In this document: positions 9,069-17,007 of the stretch, one piece after another
Numbering within the stretch: position 1 is the first letter of the stretch
Layout of the letters: the number at the start of each line of letters is the position of its first letter
NCBI RefSeq assembly: GCF_037645805.1
Contig: NZ_JBBEXE010000001.1
Location: forward strand, 248,001 to 312,000
Length of the DNA stretch: 64,000 bases
Source of the DNA: Leptobacterium_A meishanense
GTDB lineage: Bacteria > Bacteroidota > Bacteroidia > Flavobacteriales > Flavobacteriaceae
Reading direction: 5' to 3'
Notes under the pieces: generated by a model
Databases searched by the model: none
What the model was told of the DNA's origin: nothing
The model's input: the letters and a program-made list of their open reading frames with translations, nothing else
Program-made: the position numbers and the translations under genes

Positions 9069-9096
9069 ACCTCACAAGTTTTAAAACCTGTGAGGT
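9069..9096. terminator. Inverted repeat, probable terminator after the M28 gene
   Basis: A 14-bp inverted repeat with one mismatch and essentially no spacer (9069-9082 with 9083-9096) centres on TTTTAAAA. It is followed by a T-run at 9104-9109. It lies 16 bp after the peptidase stop and may also stop read-through toward the minus-strand tRNA. From memory, similar CCTCACAGGTTTT palindromes are common between flavobacterial genes, so it may also be a dispersed repeat. Confidence 0.6.
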
Positions 9097-9177
9097 CTTG
9101 TGCTTTTTTAATAATTTCCGTCTTTAACAGAATATTTCTTTGGGTGAAAGATCCCGCTTTGGCGGGACAACCTCTTG

Positions 9178-9252
9178 GGTGGAAGACCGGTTTCGAACCG
9201 GCGACCTCTAGAACCACAATCTAGCGCTCTAACCAGCTGAGCTACAACCACC
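9178..9252 (-). tRNA. tRNA-His (GTG)
   Basis: Read on the minus strand it folds as a cloverleaf. The D arm is GCTC...GAGC, the anticodon stem CTAGA/TCTAG encloses the loop TTGTGGT with anticodon GTG (His), and the T arm has the TTCGAAA loop. The transcript starts with the extra G (G-1) characteristic of tRNA-His, facing C73. The acceptor stem appears to contain two adjacent T:T oppositions (positions 5:68 and 6:67). CCA is not encoded (CAA follows). Confidence 0.92.
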
Positions 9253-9313
9253 GTATTTGTGCCTGCAAATGTAAATTATTTCTATCCTTCTACAAAAGGA
9301 ATTTAAGAAATTT

Positions 9314-10036
9314 TTAGATGAGCGCATCCAATGTATCTACCGCCACATAGCGCTCTACAGTATAACCTTCAGCGGCTTCAACACCTATTAACCTTCCCAA
9401 ATCATTCGCACGGTACCGGATACTATCCATAAAATTTTTACTGCTTATAGGAGTTTCAGGCTCATCATTTTCAGGGTCGTAAAACTGAGAAGCATATGCG
9501 CTTACTGCAGCTATTTTTGTATCTATAAAGCCGGTAACATTTACCACAAAATCAGGTTCTAGGTTTTTCCATTGTATGTAATGATACACATGCTTTGGCC
9601 GCCATGGCTTTTGCCACTTGTCATCTCCGTCCAATTTAGTGTTGATTTTAACTAATCCACTCAAAAAACAGGCATCGCTTACCAATTTAGCAGCCTTCCC
9701 ATGATCAATGTGCCGATCATCCACAGCATTGCATAACACAATATCAGGACAATACTTTCGGATCATTTTTATAATTTCCAACTGATGCTTCTGATCATTC
9801 GCAAAAAACCCATCAGCAAATTCCATATTTTCTCGTATCGCTACGCCTAAAATAGCTGCAGCTTTCGCAGCTTCTTTGTCCCGTATCTCGGCAGTACCAC
9901 GCGTACCTAGCTCTCCCCTTGTAAGGTCTAGGATCCCCACTTTCTTGCCATTAGCTATTTCTTTAGCTATGGTAGCCCCACAACTTAATTCTACATCATC
10001 GGGATGTGCCCCTATGGCCAGTATATCTAATTTCAT
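9314..10036 (-). CDS. bshB1: Bacillithiol biosynthesis deacetylase BshB1
   Basis: A 240-residue PIG-L/LmbE-fold zinc deacetylase that removes the acetyl group from GlcNAc-malate in bacillithiol synthesis, giving the thiol cofactor used instead of glutathione in many Bacteroidota. The zinc site is AHPDDVE (residues 10-16) with a second histidine in DRHIDHGKA. LTRGELGTRGT is the conserved substrate loop. Length is typical (about 235-240). It follows the PLP enzyme by 5 bp on the minus strand, so the two form an operon. The presence of bshB1 predicts bshA and bshC elsewhere in the genome. Confidence 0.93.
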   Translation of the reverse strand: MKLDILAIGAHPDDVELSCGATIAKEIANGKKVGILDLTRGELGTRGTAEIRDKEAAKAAAILGVAIRENMEFADGFFANDQKHQLEIIKMIRKYCPDIVLCNAVDDRHIDHGKAAKLVSDACFLSGLVKINTKLDGDDKWQKPWRPKHVYHYIQWKNLEPDFVVNVTGFIDTKIAAVSAYASQFYDPENDEPETPISSKNFMDSIRYRANDLGRLIGVEAAEGYTVERYVAVDTLDALI

Positions 10037-10041
10037 ATATG

Positions 10042-11196
10042 TTATTTATGAATGGCCTCAAAGGCCTGTTCCATGTCTGCTATAATATCTTTTTCATCCT
10101 CAATGCCAACTGAAAGCCGTAGGAGTTGTGCATTTATCCCTCGTTCTGCCCGTTCTTCTTCACTCATCAACATATGGGAGGTCAGTACCGGTGATGATAT
10201 GGTGCTTTCCACGCCTGCTAAACTAATGGCCGGTTTTATCAATTTAAGGTTTTTAACAAACAAAGAAGCGTCTAATCCTTTTTTTATTTCAAAAGACAAC
10301 ATCCCTCCAAAGCCTTTCATTTGTGACTTTGCCAATTCATAATCCGGATGTGACTTTAACCCCGGATAATGCACTTTTGCTACATCAGGGTGTTTTTCTA
10401 GATATTTAGCTACTTTCTTAGCATTCCTGTTTTGTGCTTTTACACGGATTCCAAGTGTTTTAATACTTCGTTCCAACAGCCATACGGTATAATCGCTTAA
10501 GCTACCACCCAAGCTCCTCGCTGTAACAAATATGCTATCAATATGCGTTTTGGACGCTGCTATGGCCCCAGCACATATGTCACTATGCCCTCCAAGGTAT
10601 TTGGTAGCGCTATGCATGACAATGTCGATACCAAAATCAATTGGGTTTTGGTTCACCGGACTGGCAAAGGTATTATCTATCATTGTAATAATTCCATGCT
10701 GTTTGGCAATAGTAGCCACTGCTTTCATATCGGTAATGGTCAATAATGGATTGGAAGGGGTTTCTATATAAATCATTTTGGTATTTGGTCGAATGGCATT
10801 TTTCACATCCTCTGTGCCCAGCCCTTGAGCAAAAGAATAGGAGATGCCAAATTTTTCCAATTCCTTGGCAACAAAGCTATAGGTGCCTCCATAAACAACT
10901 TGTTGCAATACCACATGGTCTCCCTGTTGCAAAAAAGCATACATTGCCGAACTAATAGCTGCCATGCCACTACCAAAAATTAAGGCCGCTTCTGCATGTT
11001 CTAATGCCGCTATTTTTTGGCACAAAGCTTCTTGATTGGGCGTATTAAAATAACGTGGGTAACGAATGATATCTGTTTCTTCGTATCCATAAGCAGAAGC
11101 CATGTACAAAGGTGATACCGTACCTTTATATTTTTCATCTTTTACTTCTCCTGTGTGGGTGCATATAGTATTAAGTCCTGCTTTTTTTATCATCAT
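10042..11196 (-). CDS. Cys/Met-metabolism PLP enzyme (cystathionine gamma-synthase/lyase or methionine gamma-lyase family)
   Basis: A 384-residue fold-type I PLP enzyme. The phosphate loop FGSGMAAISS (about 95), the aspartate in MIDNTFASP and the PLP lysine in HSATKYLGGHSD (about residue 200) are all present. The family performs transsulfuration (cystathionine gamma-synthase or gamma-lyase), O-acetylhomoserine sulfhydrylation or methionine gamma-elimination. These cannot be separated by motif alone. The operon partner is bshB1, so a link to cysteine supply for bacillithiol is attractive but inferred. The N-terminus GLNTICTHTGE is typical of the family. Confidence 0.85.
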   Translation of the reverse strand: MMIKKAGLNTICTHTGEVKDEKYKGTVSPLYMASAYGYEETDIIRYPRYFNTPNQEALCQKIAALEHAEAALIFGSGMAAISSAMYAFLQQGDHVVLQQVVYGGTYSFVAKELEKFGISYSFAQGLGTEDVKNAIRPNTKMIYIETPSNPLLTITDMKAVATIAKQHGIITMIDNTFASPVNQNPIDFGIDIVMHSATKYLGGHSDICAGAIAASKTHIDSIFVTARSLGGSLSDYTVWLLERSIKTLGIRVKAQNRNAKKVAKYLEKHPDVAKVHYPGLKSHPDYELAKSQMKGFGGMLSFEIKKGLDASLFVKNLKLIKPAISLAGVESTISSPVLTSHMLMSEEERAERGINAQLLRLSVGIEDEKDIIADMEQAFEAIHK

Positions 11197-11316
11197 ATTA
11201 ATGGTTTTGGCGGGTCTAATTTACAAAAAGGAAGTGTCAAAATGTACAACTTTAAACTTATGCATGTAACAAATCCTCTAGTTATTCGTGTTGTTACTAA
11301 ATTAACTACTTATATT

Positions 11317-12021
11317 ATGAAAAATTTAACATTAGTATTAGCCATTATTATTTTGACAACAGCTTGTAAAAATACCTCTAAAAAAGATGTGCCTCTTACT
11401 GCACAAGAAATAATTGAAAGAAGTATTGAATACTATCATATGGAAGATTGGGGTTCATTTTCTGGGAAATTTAAAATCTCTCAAACTATTCCAGAAGCAA
11501 AAGAAGAAGATGAAGCCTTCATCACTTTATTAGAATTTGATAATAGCAAACAATACTTTAGATTAGAACGTCCATCGTTAGAACAAATTTTTGGCGTTAA
11601 AGACGGTGTTTTATTCGCCGAGGTTAAAGGGGAAGATGCTCTCCATAAGGATGTTTCAGAGTTAAATATTACGTCCATGAAAAGTTACTGGACATACTTA
11701 TTAGGAATTCCTGCTAAGTTGAAAGATCCTGGTTCAGTGCCTAATGATACTATAAAAAAAGTGTCTTTTCGTGAAAAAGACCATTGGTTAGTTACTATAC
11801 CTTACGAAAAAGAAACATGGAGTTTTTATTTTAATTCAAATACCTATGCGTTGCAGAAAGCTTGTTTTATAATGAATCAAAACCCTTCTTATGGTAATTG
11901 TATTGAGTTTGAAAAAGAAATAGAAGTTAATAATATTAAATTTCAACAAGAACAACATTGGTATGACCTTGATGGGAAAAAACTAGGAGAAGAGGTTATT
12001 GAAGCAAGTAGTTTATATTAA
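11317..12021 (+). CDS. Conserved lipoprotein, copy A of a tandem pair (DUF6503-like)
   Basis: A 234-residue predicted lipoprotein: signal peptide with lipobox TTAC and Cys17, then a probable LolA/LolB-like beta domain with no catalytic motif. The frame is open 54 codons further upstream, but only the ATG at 11317 places the signal peptide at the N-terminus. It shares the lipobox region, the EDWGSF motif, the SYWTYLLGIPAKLKD motif and the C-terminus with the gene at 12251. The two plainly arose by duplication. The DUF6503 label is from memory of similar flavobacterial proteins. Function is unknown. Confidence 0.75.
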   Translation: MKNLTLVLAIIILTTACKNTSKKDVPLTAQEIIERSIEYYHMEDWGSFSGKFKISQTIPEAKEEDEAFITLLEFDNSKQYFRLERPSLEQIFGVKDGVLFAEVKGEDALHKDVSELNITSMKSYWTYLLGIPAKLKDPGSVPNDTIKKVSFREKDHWLVTIPYEKETWSFYFNSNTYALQKACFIMNQNPSYGNCIEFEKEIEVNNIKFQQEQHWYDLDGKKLGEEVIEASSLY

Positions 12022-12071
12022 TGAAATAAAAATTATTATAATTATAAAAAAAGAGATAAAAATAAGTAAAA

Positions 12072-12104
12072 CAGGTACTAAAATAGTGCCTGTTTTCTTT
12101 TTTA
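12072..12104 (+). terminator. Intrinsic terminator after lipoprotein copy A
   Basis: A 9-bp stem (12072-12080 with 12084-12092) is followed by TTTTCTTTTTT. The same hairpin recurs after copy B at 13001, as part of the duplicated unit. Confidence 0.75.
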
Positions 12105-12145
12105 TGTACGTAACTTTTCATTTTTAATCTTAATGTCATCGCATT

Positions 12146-12190
12146 ATGATATCAAAAAAATGAAGTCTCCATTTCGGAGCACCCTCTATA
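12146..12190 (+). pseudogene. Truncated remnant of the methyltransferase 5' end
   Basis: From ATG 12146 the sequence ATGATATCAAAAAAATGA and the following bases up to CATTTCGGAGCA align with the first codons of the intact methyltransferase gene at 13107 (ATGATATCAAAAGAAATA, then AATTTCGGAGCA). Here the frame closes after five codons. Similarity fades after about 12190. It is best explained as the broken edge of a tandem duplication covering the lipoprotein gene, its terminator and the methyltransferase start. Confidence 0.72.
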
Positions 12191-12250
12191 CAACTGCAAC
12201 AATTTCCTATTTTCTTCGTCCTTATAAAGACTATAACTTAAAATTTTATT

Positions 12251-12934
12251 ATGAAAAAAACAATGTTCTTAATCTTAATTGCCTTCTTTAGTAACAGTTG
12301 TAAAAACAACTCTAAAAAAGACATCCCTCCCACAGTGGATGAAATAATAACAAAAAGCATTCAATATTACAATATGGAAAACTGGGGTTCATTCGCAGGG
12401 AAATTTGAAATCTATTCAGAAATGAACAATGCTAAACAAGAAGTAACAATTGACAATAAGAAAAGTTTTTTTAAAATTAATTACGTAAATGACAGTGTTA
12501 CAATAGGTGTAAAAAATGATAAATATTTTGGCGAGGAGAAAGGGAAGCCTATTCCAGAAGAAGATATTAATAAAAATAATGTCATCTCTGCGAGAAACTA
12601 TTGGGCTTATTTTTTGGGTATCCCTGCAAAATTAAAAGATAAGGGCACTAAGCCCAATGAAAAAGTTGAAAAAACTGAACATCAGAATAAGACACATTGG
12701 TTAGTAACAGTCCCATACGATACGTTTACATGGAAATTTTTCTTTGATAAAGAAACATATGTCATCTCAAAAGCTTGTTTCTATGTTAATGAAGATATTA
12801 CAAAAGGCGAGTGTATTGAATTTGAAAAAGAATTCGAATTAAATGGAAGTAAATTCAGAATGCTACAACACTGGTATCACTTAGATGGTGAAAAAATAAA
12901 CAAAGACAGTATTGTAGGGAAAAGTATATATTGA
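12251..12934 (+). CDS. Conserved lipoprotein, copy B of a tandem pair (DUF6503-like)
   Basis: A 227-residue predicted lipoprotein with the signal ending in SNSC (Cys17). It is paralogous to the gene at 11317: it shares CKN-SKKD after the lipid cysteine, then NMENWGSFAGKFEI, NYWAYFLGIPAKLKD, THWLVTVPYD and GECIEFEKEFE. It lacks about 10 residues found in copy A around residue 55. The two copies are clearly diverged, so the duplication is not recent. No enzymatic motif is visible. It probably sits in a membrane facing the periplasm. Its function is unknown. Confidence 0.75.
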   Translation: MKKTMFLILIAFFSNSCKNNSKKDIPPTVDEIITKSIQYYNMENWGSFAGKFEIYSEMNNAKQEVTIDNKKSFFKINYVNDSVTIGVKNDKYFGEEKGKPIPEEDINKNNVISARNYWAYFLGIPAKLKDKGTKPNEKVEKTEHQNKTHWLVTVPYDTFTWKFFFDKETYVISKACFYVNEDITKGECIEFEKEFELNGSKFRMLQHWYHLDGEKINKDSIVGKSIY

Positions 12935-13000
12935 TGCTCATTAATGAAATAGGGAATGATTTTGGCTTATAGCCAAAAAAGGAAGTGAAAATAAGGAGCG

Positions 13001-13033
13001 CAGGTACTATAATAGTGCCTGTTTTCTTTTTTA
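13001..13033 (+). terminator. Intrinsic terminator after lipoprotein copy B
   Basis: A 9-bp stem (13001-13009 with 13013-13021) followed by TTTTCTTTTTT. It is a copy of the hairpin at 12072. Confidence 0.75.
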
Positions 13034-13106
13034 TACACGTAACTTTTCATTTTTAATCTTAAATTTAATGCCGCGTGAATTATAATTATGTAAATGTCAC
13101 CATATT

Positions 13107-14729
13107 ATGATATCAAAAGAAATACAGTCTAAATTTCGGAGCAATCTTTTTAAGCACTTAGATGGAATTGTGGTTGCCCCTAGCGCATACACATTAAAAG
13201 AAAGAGGGGTTATAGATTATCTATTGGCCAATAAAGAATGTTCATTACAAAAACTTACCAAACAGTTCAATGCAAATGAAGGGTATTTAAATGTCGCCTT
13301 ACGGACACTGGCTTCTCAAGGTTGGCTCATTCAACATATAGATAACAAAAATGACCACATAAGCTATGCTGTTTCAGAAATGGGGAAAATAGCGTTCAAG
13401 TATGTTAATTTATATGAAGATGCTGTAAACCTGCTTAAATTCTCAGAAAAATTTCACCCGAGAAGTTTTGAAGCAGAGCCGTTCCTTAGGTTGGAAAAAG
13501 TTTTTAACGATTACAAAAAAGATTATGAAATTGATTTCTCAGAAGATCAAACAGTGCTTAAGGTTCAAAAGCAGGTATTAAAACATATTGAAGGGACTAT
13601 AATAGGCCCTGTAACAGTTCATTTAGGGATGTCCGGAATGTTTCATAAATACTTTATGGAAACCCGTTTTAGTCCGGAAGAATTCCATAAAGATGCTGAT
13701 ATTTTTCAAAGACTTTTGGATATTTTTCACCATTTCGGTTGGTTTACTAAAAAAAATGGGACGTATCAGTTTACAGAAAAAGGGTTGTTTTATGCTAAAA
13801 GAGCTAGCGCCTATGGGGTAACGGTGTCTTATATACCAACACTTAGGAGGTTGGATGATCTTATTTTTGGGGACCCTTTTATCCTTAAAAAACTTTCCAC
13901 TAAGGGCAAAGAAGCCCATGTGGATAGGGAAATGAACGTTTGGGGGAGCGGAGGGGCACACGCCAGTTATTTTAAGGTGATTGATGAAATTATTATCAAC
14001 CTGTTCAATAAACCTCTAGAAGAGCAACCTAAAGGAATATTGGATATGGGATGTGGAAACGGTGCCTTTCTTCAACACTTGTATTATGTAATCGAAAAAC
14101 ATACGTTGAGGGGCAAAATGCTTGATGAACATCCTTTGATTTTGGTAGGGGCCGATTATAATGAAGCAGCTATTAAAATAACCAAAGCCAACCTTATCAA
14201 TGCGGATATATGGGCAAAAGTAGTATGGGGAGACATTGGCAACCCTGCCTTATTAGCCAAAGATCTGAATGATAAATACGATATTAACCTAAAAGAACTA
14301 TTGAATGTAAGGACATTCCTAGACCATAACAGGGTTTGGAAGGAACCATCGCAAACTAATCCTGACAGGATAAGTGGGTCAACAGGGGCCTATGCCTATG
14401 AAGGGAAAAGAATTAATAATAATTTTGTAGAAGAATCCTTATTAGAACACTTCAAGCAATGGGAGCCCTACGTCAGGAAGTTTGGATTGCTTATTATCGA
14501 ATTGCACACAATTGCCCCCGAGTTAACTGCTGATAATATAGGTAACACTGGTGCTACGGCATACGATGCAACTCATGGATACTCTGACCAGTATATTGTA
14601 GAAGTGGATGTTTTTAATAAAATAATGAAAGAGGCCGGGTTGATATCCGATGAAAAAATAGCTAAAAAGTTTCCCAACAATGATTTAGCAACGGTTACTG
14701 TCAATCTTTTTAAAGCAAAACAACCATGA
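13107..14729 (+). CDS. SAM-dependent methyltransferase with two N-terminal winged-helix-like domains (AprA-like)
   Basis: A 540-residue protein. Residues about 15-100 (GVIDYLLANKECSLQKL..) and about 150-240 (MSGMFHKYFM..FGWFTKKNGTYQFTEKG) resemble the winged-helix dimerisation domain of small-molecule O-methyltransferases, present twice. A class I methyltransferase domain follows (about 290-540), with the SAM motif ILDMGCGNGAFLQ near residue 312. The architecture recalls the AprA-type methyltransferases of polyketide pathways. That link is by memory, and no polyketide genes are nearby. The stop overlaps the DUF1801 gene by 4 bp. A broken copy of its 5' end lies at 12146. The substrate is unknown. 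Confidence 0.72.
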   Translation: MISKEIQSKFRSNLFKHLDGIVVAPSAYTLKERGVIDYLLANKECSLQKLTKQFNANEGYLNVALRTLASQGWLIQHIDNKNDHISYAVSEMGKIAFKYVNLYEDAVNLLKFSEKFHPRSFEAEPFLRLEKVFNDYKKDYEIDFSEDQTVLKVQKQVLKHIEGTIIGPVTVHLGMSGMFHKYFMETRFSPEEFHKDADIFQRLLDIFHHFGWFTKKNGTYQFTEKGLFYAKRASAYGVTVSYIPTLRRLDDLIFGDPFILKKLSTKGKEAHVDREMNVWGSGGAHASYFKVIDEIIINLFNKPLEEQPKGILDMGCGNGAFLQHLYYVIEKHTLRGKMLDEHPLILVGADYNEAAIKITKANLINADIWAKVVWGDIGNPALLAKDLNDKYDINLKELLNVRTFLDHNRVWKEPSQTNPDRISGSTGAYAYEGKRINNNFVEESLLEHFKQWEPYVRKFGLLIIELHTIAPELTADNIGNTGATAYDATHGYSDQYIVEVDVFNKIMKEAGLISDEKIAKKFPNNDLATVTVNLFKAKQP

Positions 14730-15181
14730 AAATAGAAGCCAATACACCGGATGAATATATAAGCAAGTTGTCAGAGGATCGAAAGAACGCTATAGAAAAG
14801 CTTAGACAGGTTATTATCAATAATTTACCGAAAGGGTTTTCAGAAACCTTAAATTATGGAATGTTGGGCTATGTAGTGCCTCATGATATATACCCTAATG
14901 GTTATCACTGCGATCCAAAGCAGCCATTGCCCTTTATGAATATTGCTTCTCAAAAGAATTTTATTGCAGTGTACCATATGGGGATTTATAGCGATCCTAA
15001 GTTAATGGATTGGTTTGTAAAAGCATACCCAAAGCACTGTACCACAAAACTGGATATGGGAAAAAGCTGCATCCGATTTAAAAAAATAGATCAAATTCCA
15101 TATGAACTCATAGGGCAATTGGCTGGTAAAATAACTCCTGAAGAATGGATTGCTACCTATGAAAAACACATAAAAAGGTAA
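14726..15181 (+). CDS. DUF1801 (YdhG-like) domain protein
   Basis: A 151-residue soluble protein that matches the DUF1801 pattern. An N-terminal helical stretch (LSEDRKNAIEKLRQVIINNLP) leads into the ETLNYGMLGYVVP core, then residues such as NFIAVYHMGIY and KLDMGKSCIRFKK. Family members are small cytoplasmic alpha/beta proteins, some iron-chaperone-like (frataxin-like YdhG), mostly without known function. The ATGA overlap with the methyltransferase gene implies coupled translation and perhaps a shared role. Confidence 0.75.
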   Translation: MKIEANTPDEYISKLSEDRKNAIEKLRQVIINNLPKGFSETLNYGMLGYVVPHDIYPNGYHCDPKQPLPFMNIASQKNFIAVYHMGIYSDPKLMDWFVKAYPKHCTTKLDMGKSCIRFKKIDQIPYELIGQLAGKITPEEWIATYEKHIKR

Positions 15182-15206
15182 TTATTGTTCTGAGAAGAAA
15201 TAATGT

Positions 15207-15947
15207 TTAAAAAGCCAACAACTTTTTTAATTCCTGGTAACAGGAACGGCTTACTTTTAACTTCTCCCCTGTTTTTAGCTGTAAAACATAACTTTCCTTG
15301 CCATATTTTTCAATTTTCTGCATGCTGTTAACATTTACTATATAAGAACGGTGAATGCGAATGAAGTCACTTTTATCCAAATGCTCCTCATAGTATTTCA
15401 TGGTTTGGTATTTCAGGTGTTTTTGTCCATTGGCATGTATCATCACATAATCGTCTTCTGCTGCTATATAATTGACCTGTTCTAATGGAATAACATGAAT
15501 GGTATTATTTGATTTTACTACAATTTTATCTAAAACCTTCTCATCTATTACTTGATGTTTTAGTTTTTTTAGGTTTGAATTATCTGATGCTATTTTGGTA
15601 ATGGCTTTCTCAACCGCTGCTACAAAACGGTCTTTTGAAAAAGGTTTTAATAAATAATCCACCGCATTCATATCAAATGCTTTGATGGCATAGGCATCAT
15701 ATGCCGTGGTGAAAATAATCGACGGTGGGTCTTCTAACAACTCCAGTAGCTCTAACCCGGTAATTTTGGGCATCTGGACATCTAAGAATACGATGGCCGG
15801 TTTTAATTCATGAATTGCTTTTAATCCGGAAAAGCCATCTCCGTACTCCCCTATCAATTCAATATTTTCTGTAAGTTGCAAATACTGTTTTAACAATTCC
15901 CTTGCCGGCTCTTCATCTTCAATAATAACAGCTTTATATTTTTTCAT
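15207..15947 (-). CDS. LytTR-family response regulator
   Basis: A 246-residue two-component regulator. The receiver domain (residues 1-120) has the acidic pocket IEDEE, phospho-acceptor Asp56 (FLDVQMP), and the switch and lysine regions TTAYDAYA and YLLKPF. The C-terminal LytTR DNA-binding domain spans about 145-243 (YIAAEDDYVMIHANGQKHL, FIRIHRSYIVN). It overlaps the kinase gene by 14 bp and is certainly its partner. It probably controls the adjacent LiaF-like gene or envelope genes, which is inference from gene order. Confidence 0.93.
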   Translation of the reverse strand: MKKYKAVIIEDEEPARELLKQYLQLTENIELIGEYGDGFSGLKAIHELKPAIVFLDVQMPKITGLELLELLEDPPSIIFTTAYDAYAIKAFDMNAVDYLLKPFSKDRFVAAVEKAITKIASDNSNLKKLKHQVIDEKVLDKIVVKSNNTIHVIPLEQVNYIAAEDDYVMIHANGQKHLKYQTMKYYEEHLDKSDFIRIHRSYIVNVNSMQKIEKYGKESYVLQLKTGEKLKVSRSCYQELKKLLAF

Positions 15948-16986
15948 TCTGTGGAAATTTAAGGGTTACAGTAAAAGTGTTCTTCGCTTTTTTGACAGCA
16001 AATAGATCATTCCTTTTATAGATTAGGAACAATCGTTCACGGGTATTCTTCAATCCTATTCCGGCCCCTTTTACTTGTTTTGCTTCCGGGTCAAAGTTGT
16101 TTTTTAGGGTTAGCTGTAATTCTTCTTCATTCAAAATACAGGTTAATTTAATATGGATGGGTGCCGTGCTTTCATAGACCCCATGCTTAATTGCATTTTC
16201 CATAAGCGGTTGCAGAATCATCGGGGGAATTTTGGCAGGCAAACATATTTTAGGGCAGTTCACTTCAAAATGTAAGCGGTTTCCAAAACGGATTTTTTCA
16301 ATAGCTAAGTATAGTTTGATATTTGAGAGCTCTTTTTCCAGCGTGGTTACTTGTACTGACTCAGTACTTAATGAATACCGCAAATATTCTGAAAGTTTAA
16401 TCACCATTTCTTGTGCTCTTTCAGGGCTCGTCATGGTCAAAGAACTAATAGAATTGAGGCTATTGAATAAAAAATGTGGATTGATTTGGTTTTTCAAAGA
16501 ACTTAGCTCTACTTCTTTCAGCAAGGTCTTAAGGTTGGCTTCTTTTCGCAGTTTTTCTTGAATATCCTGGTAATAGATAACTACATAATATACCAACACA
16601 AAAACAGCAAAATAAAACACCCCATTCACGATACGCCATGGAAAAGAAGCTTCTAAAAATAGCTGATACGAACTTTCATCAACAAAATACTGTAGCAACA
16701 TATAGCCTGTAACCAACCAAAGGCCTACTATTAACATAGCAGATACCACATAGTTGGTAAACAATACCAAGAATTTACTATTGGATTTATTATACCGGAT
16801 GACATACCACAGACTGATCCCCAAAAAAGCAAAAAATACATTAAAGACCAGGCTATCCGATAGTGCTATCCAAATAGGCAATTTATAATACCCGTATAAA
16901 ACAGCAAAGTGCGCCCCAATGATCATGGACCACACTATTGCATAATTGATTAGATAGTTTTTATTATTGGTAATAGGGTTTAACAT
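15934..16986 (-). CDS. LytS/YehU-type sensor histidine kinase
   Basis: A 350-residue membrane kinase. Four hydrophobic segments lie in residues 10-140, followed by a short coiled linker and the His_kinase (PF06580) domain with phospho-acceptor His171 in NQINPHFLFNSLNSIS. The ATPase part has MLQPLMENAIKHG-like and GAGIGLKNTRERL motifs. There is no separate periplasmic sensor domain, so the signal is probably sensed in or near the membrane. It is 21 bp downstream of the LiaF-like gene and overlaps the regulator by 14 bp, forming a three-gene operon read leftward. Confidence 0.9.
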   Translation of the reverse strand: MLNPITNNKNYLINYAIVWSMIIGAHFAVLYGYYKLPIWIALSDSLVFNVFFAFLGISLWYVIRYNKSNSKFLVLFTNYVVSAMLIVGLWLVTGYMLLQYFVDESSYQLFLEASFPWRIVNGVFYFAVFVLVYYVVIYYQDIQEKLRKEANLKTLLKEVELSSLKNQINPHFLFNSLNSISSLTMTSPERAQEMVIKLSEYLRYSLSTESVQVTTLEKELSNIKLYLAIEKIRFGNRLHFEVNCPKICLPAKIPPMILQPLMENAIKHGVYESTAPIHIKLTCILNEEELQLTLKNNFDPEAKQVKGAGIGLKNTRERLFLIYKRNDLFAVKKAKNTFTVTLKFPQNEKI

Positions 16987-17007
16987 CTCTGCTAAAAATA
17001 TTAGAAA

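Larger units (their letters stand above)
12072..12190 (+). repeat. Downstream arm of the duplicated unit, copy A
   Basis: The terminator, a following stretch (12088-12132) that is nearly identical to 13015-13061, and about 45 bp matching the start of the methyltransferase gene are shared with 13001-13155. Copy B has about 34 extra bases between the two matching parts. Confidence 0.8.

Noticed and set aside
8957..9217. An 86-codon minus-strand frame near the tRNA
   Set aside because: It covers half of tRNA-His and the end of the M28 peptidase gene, with no recognisable product.
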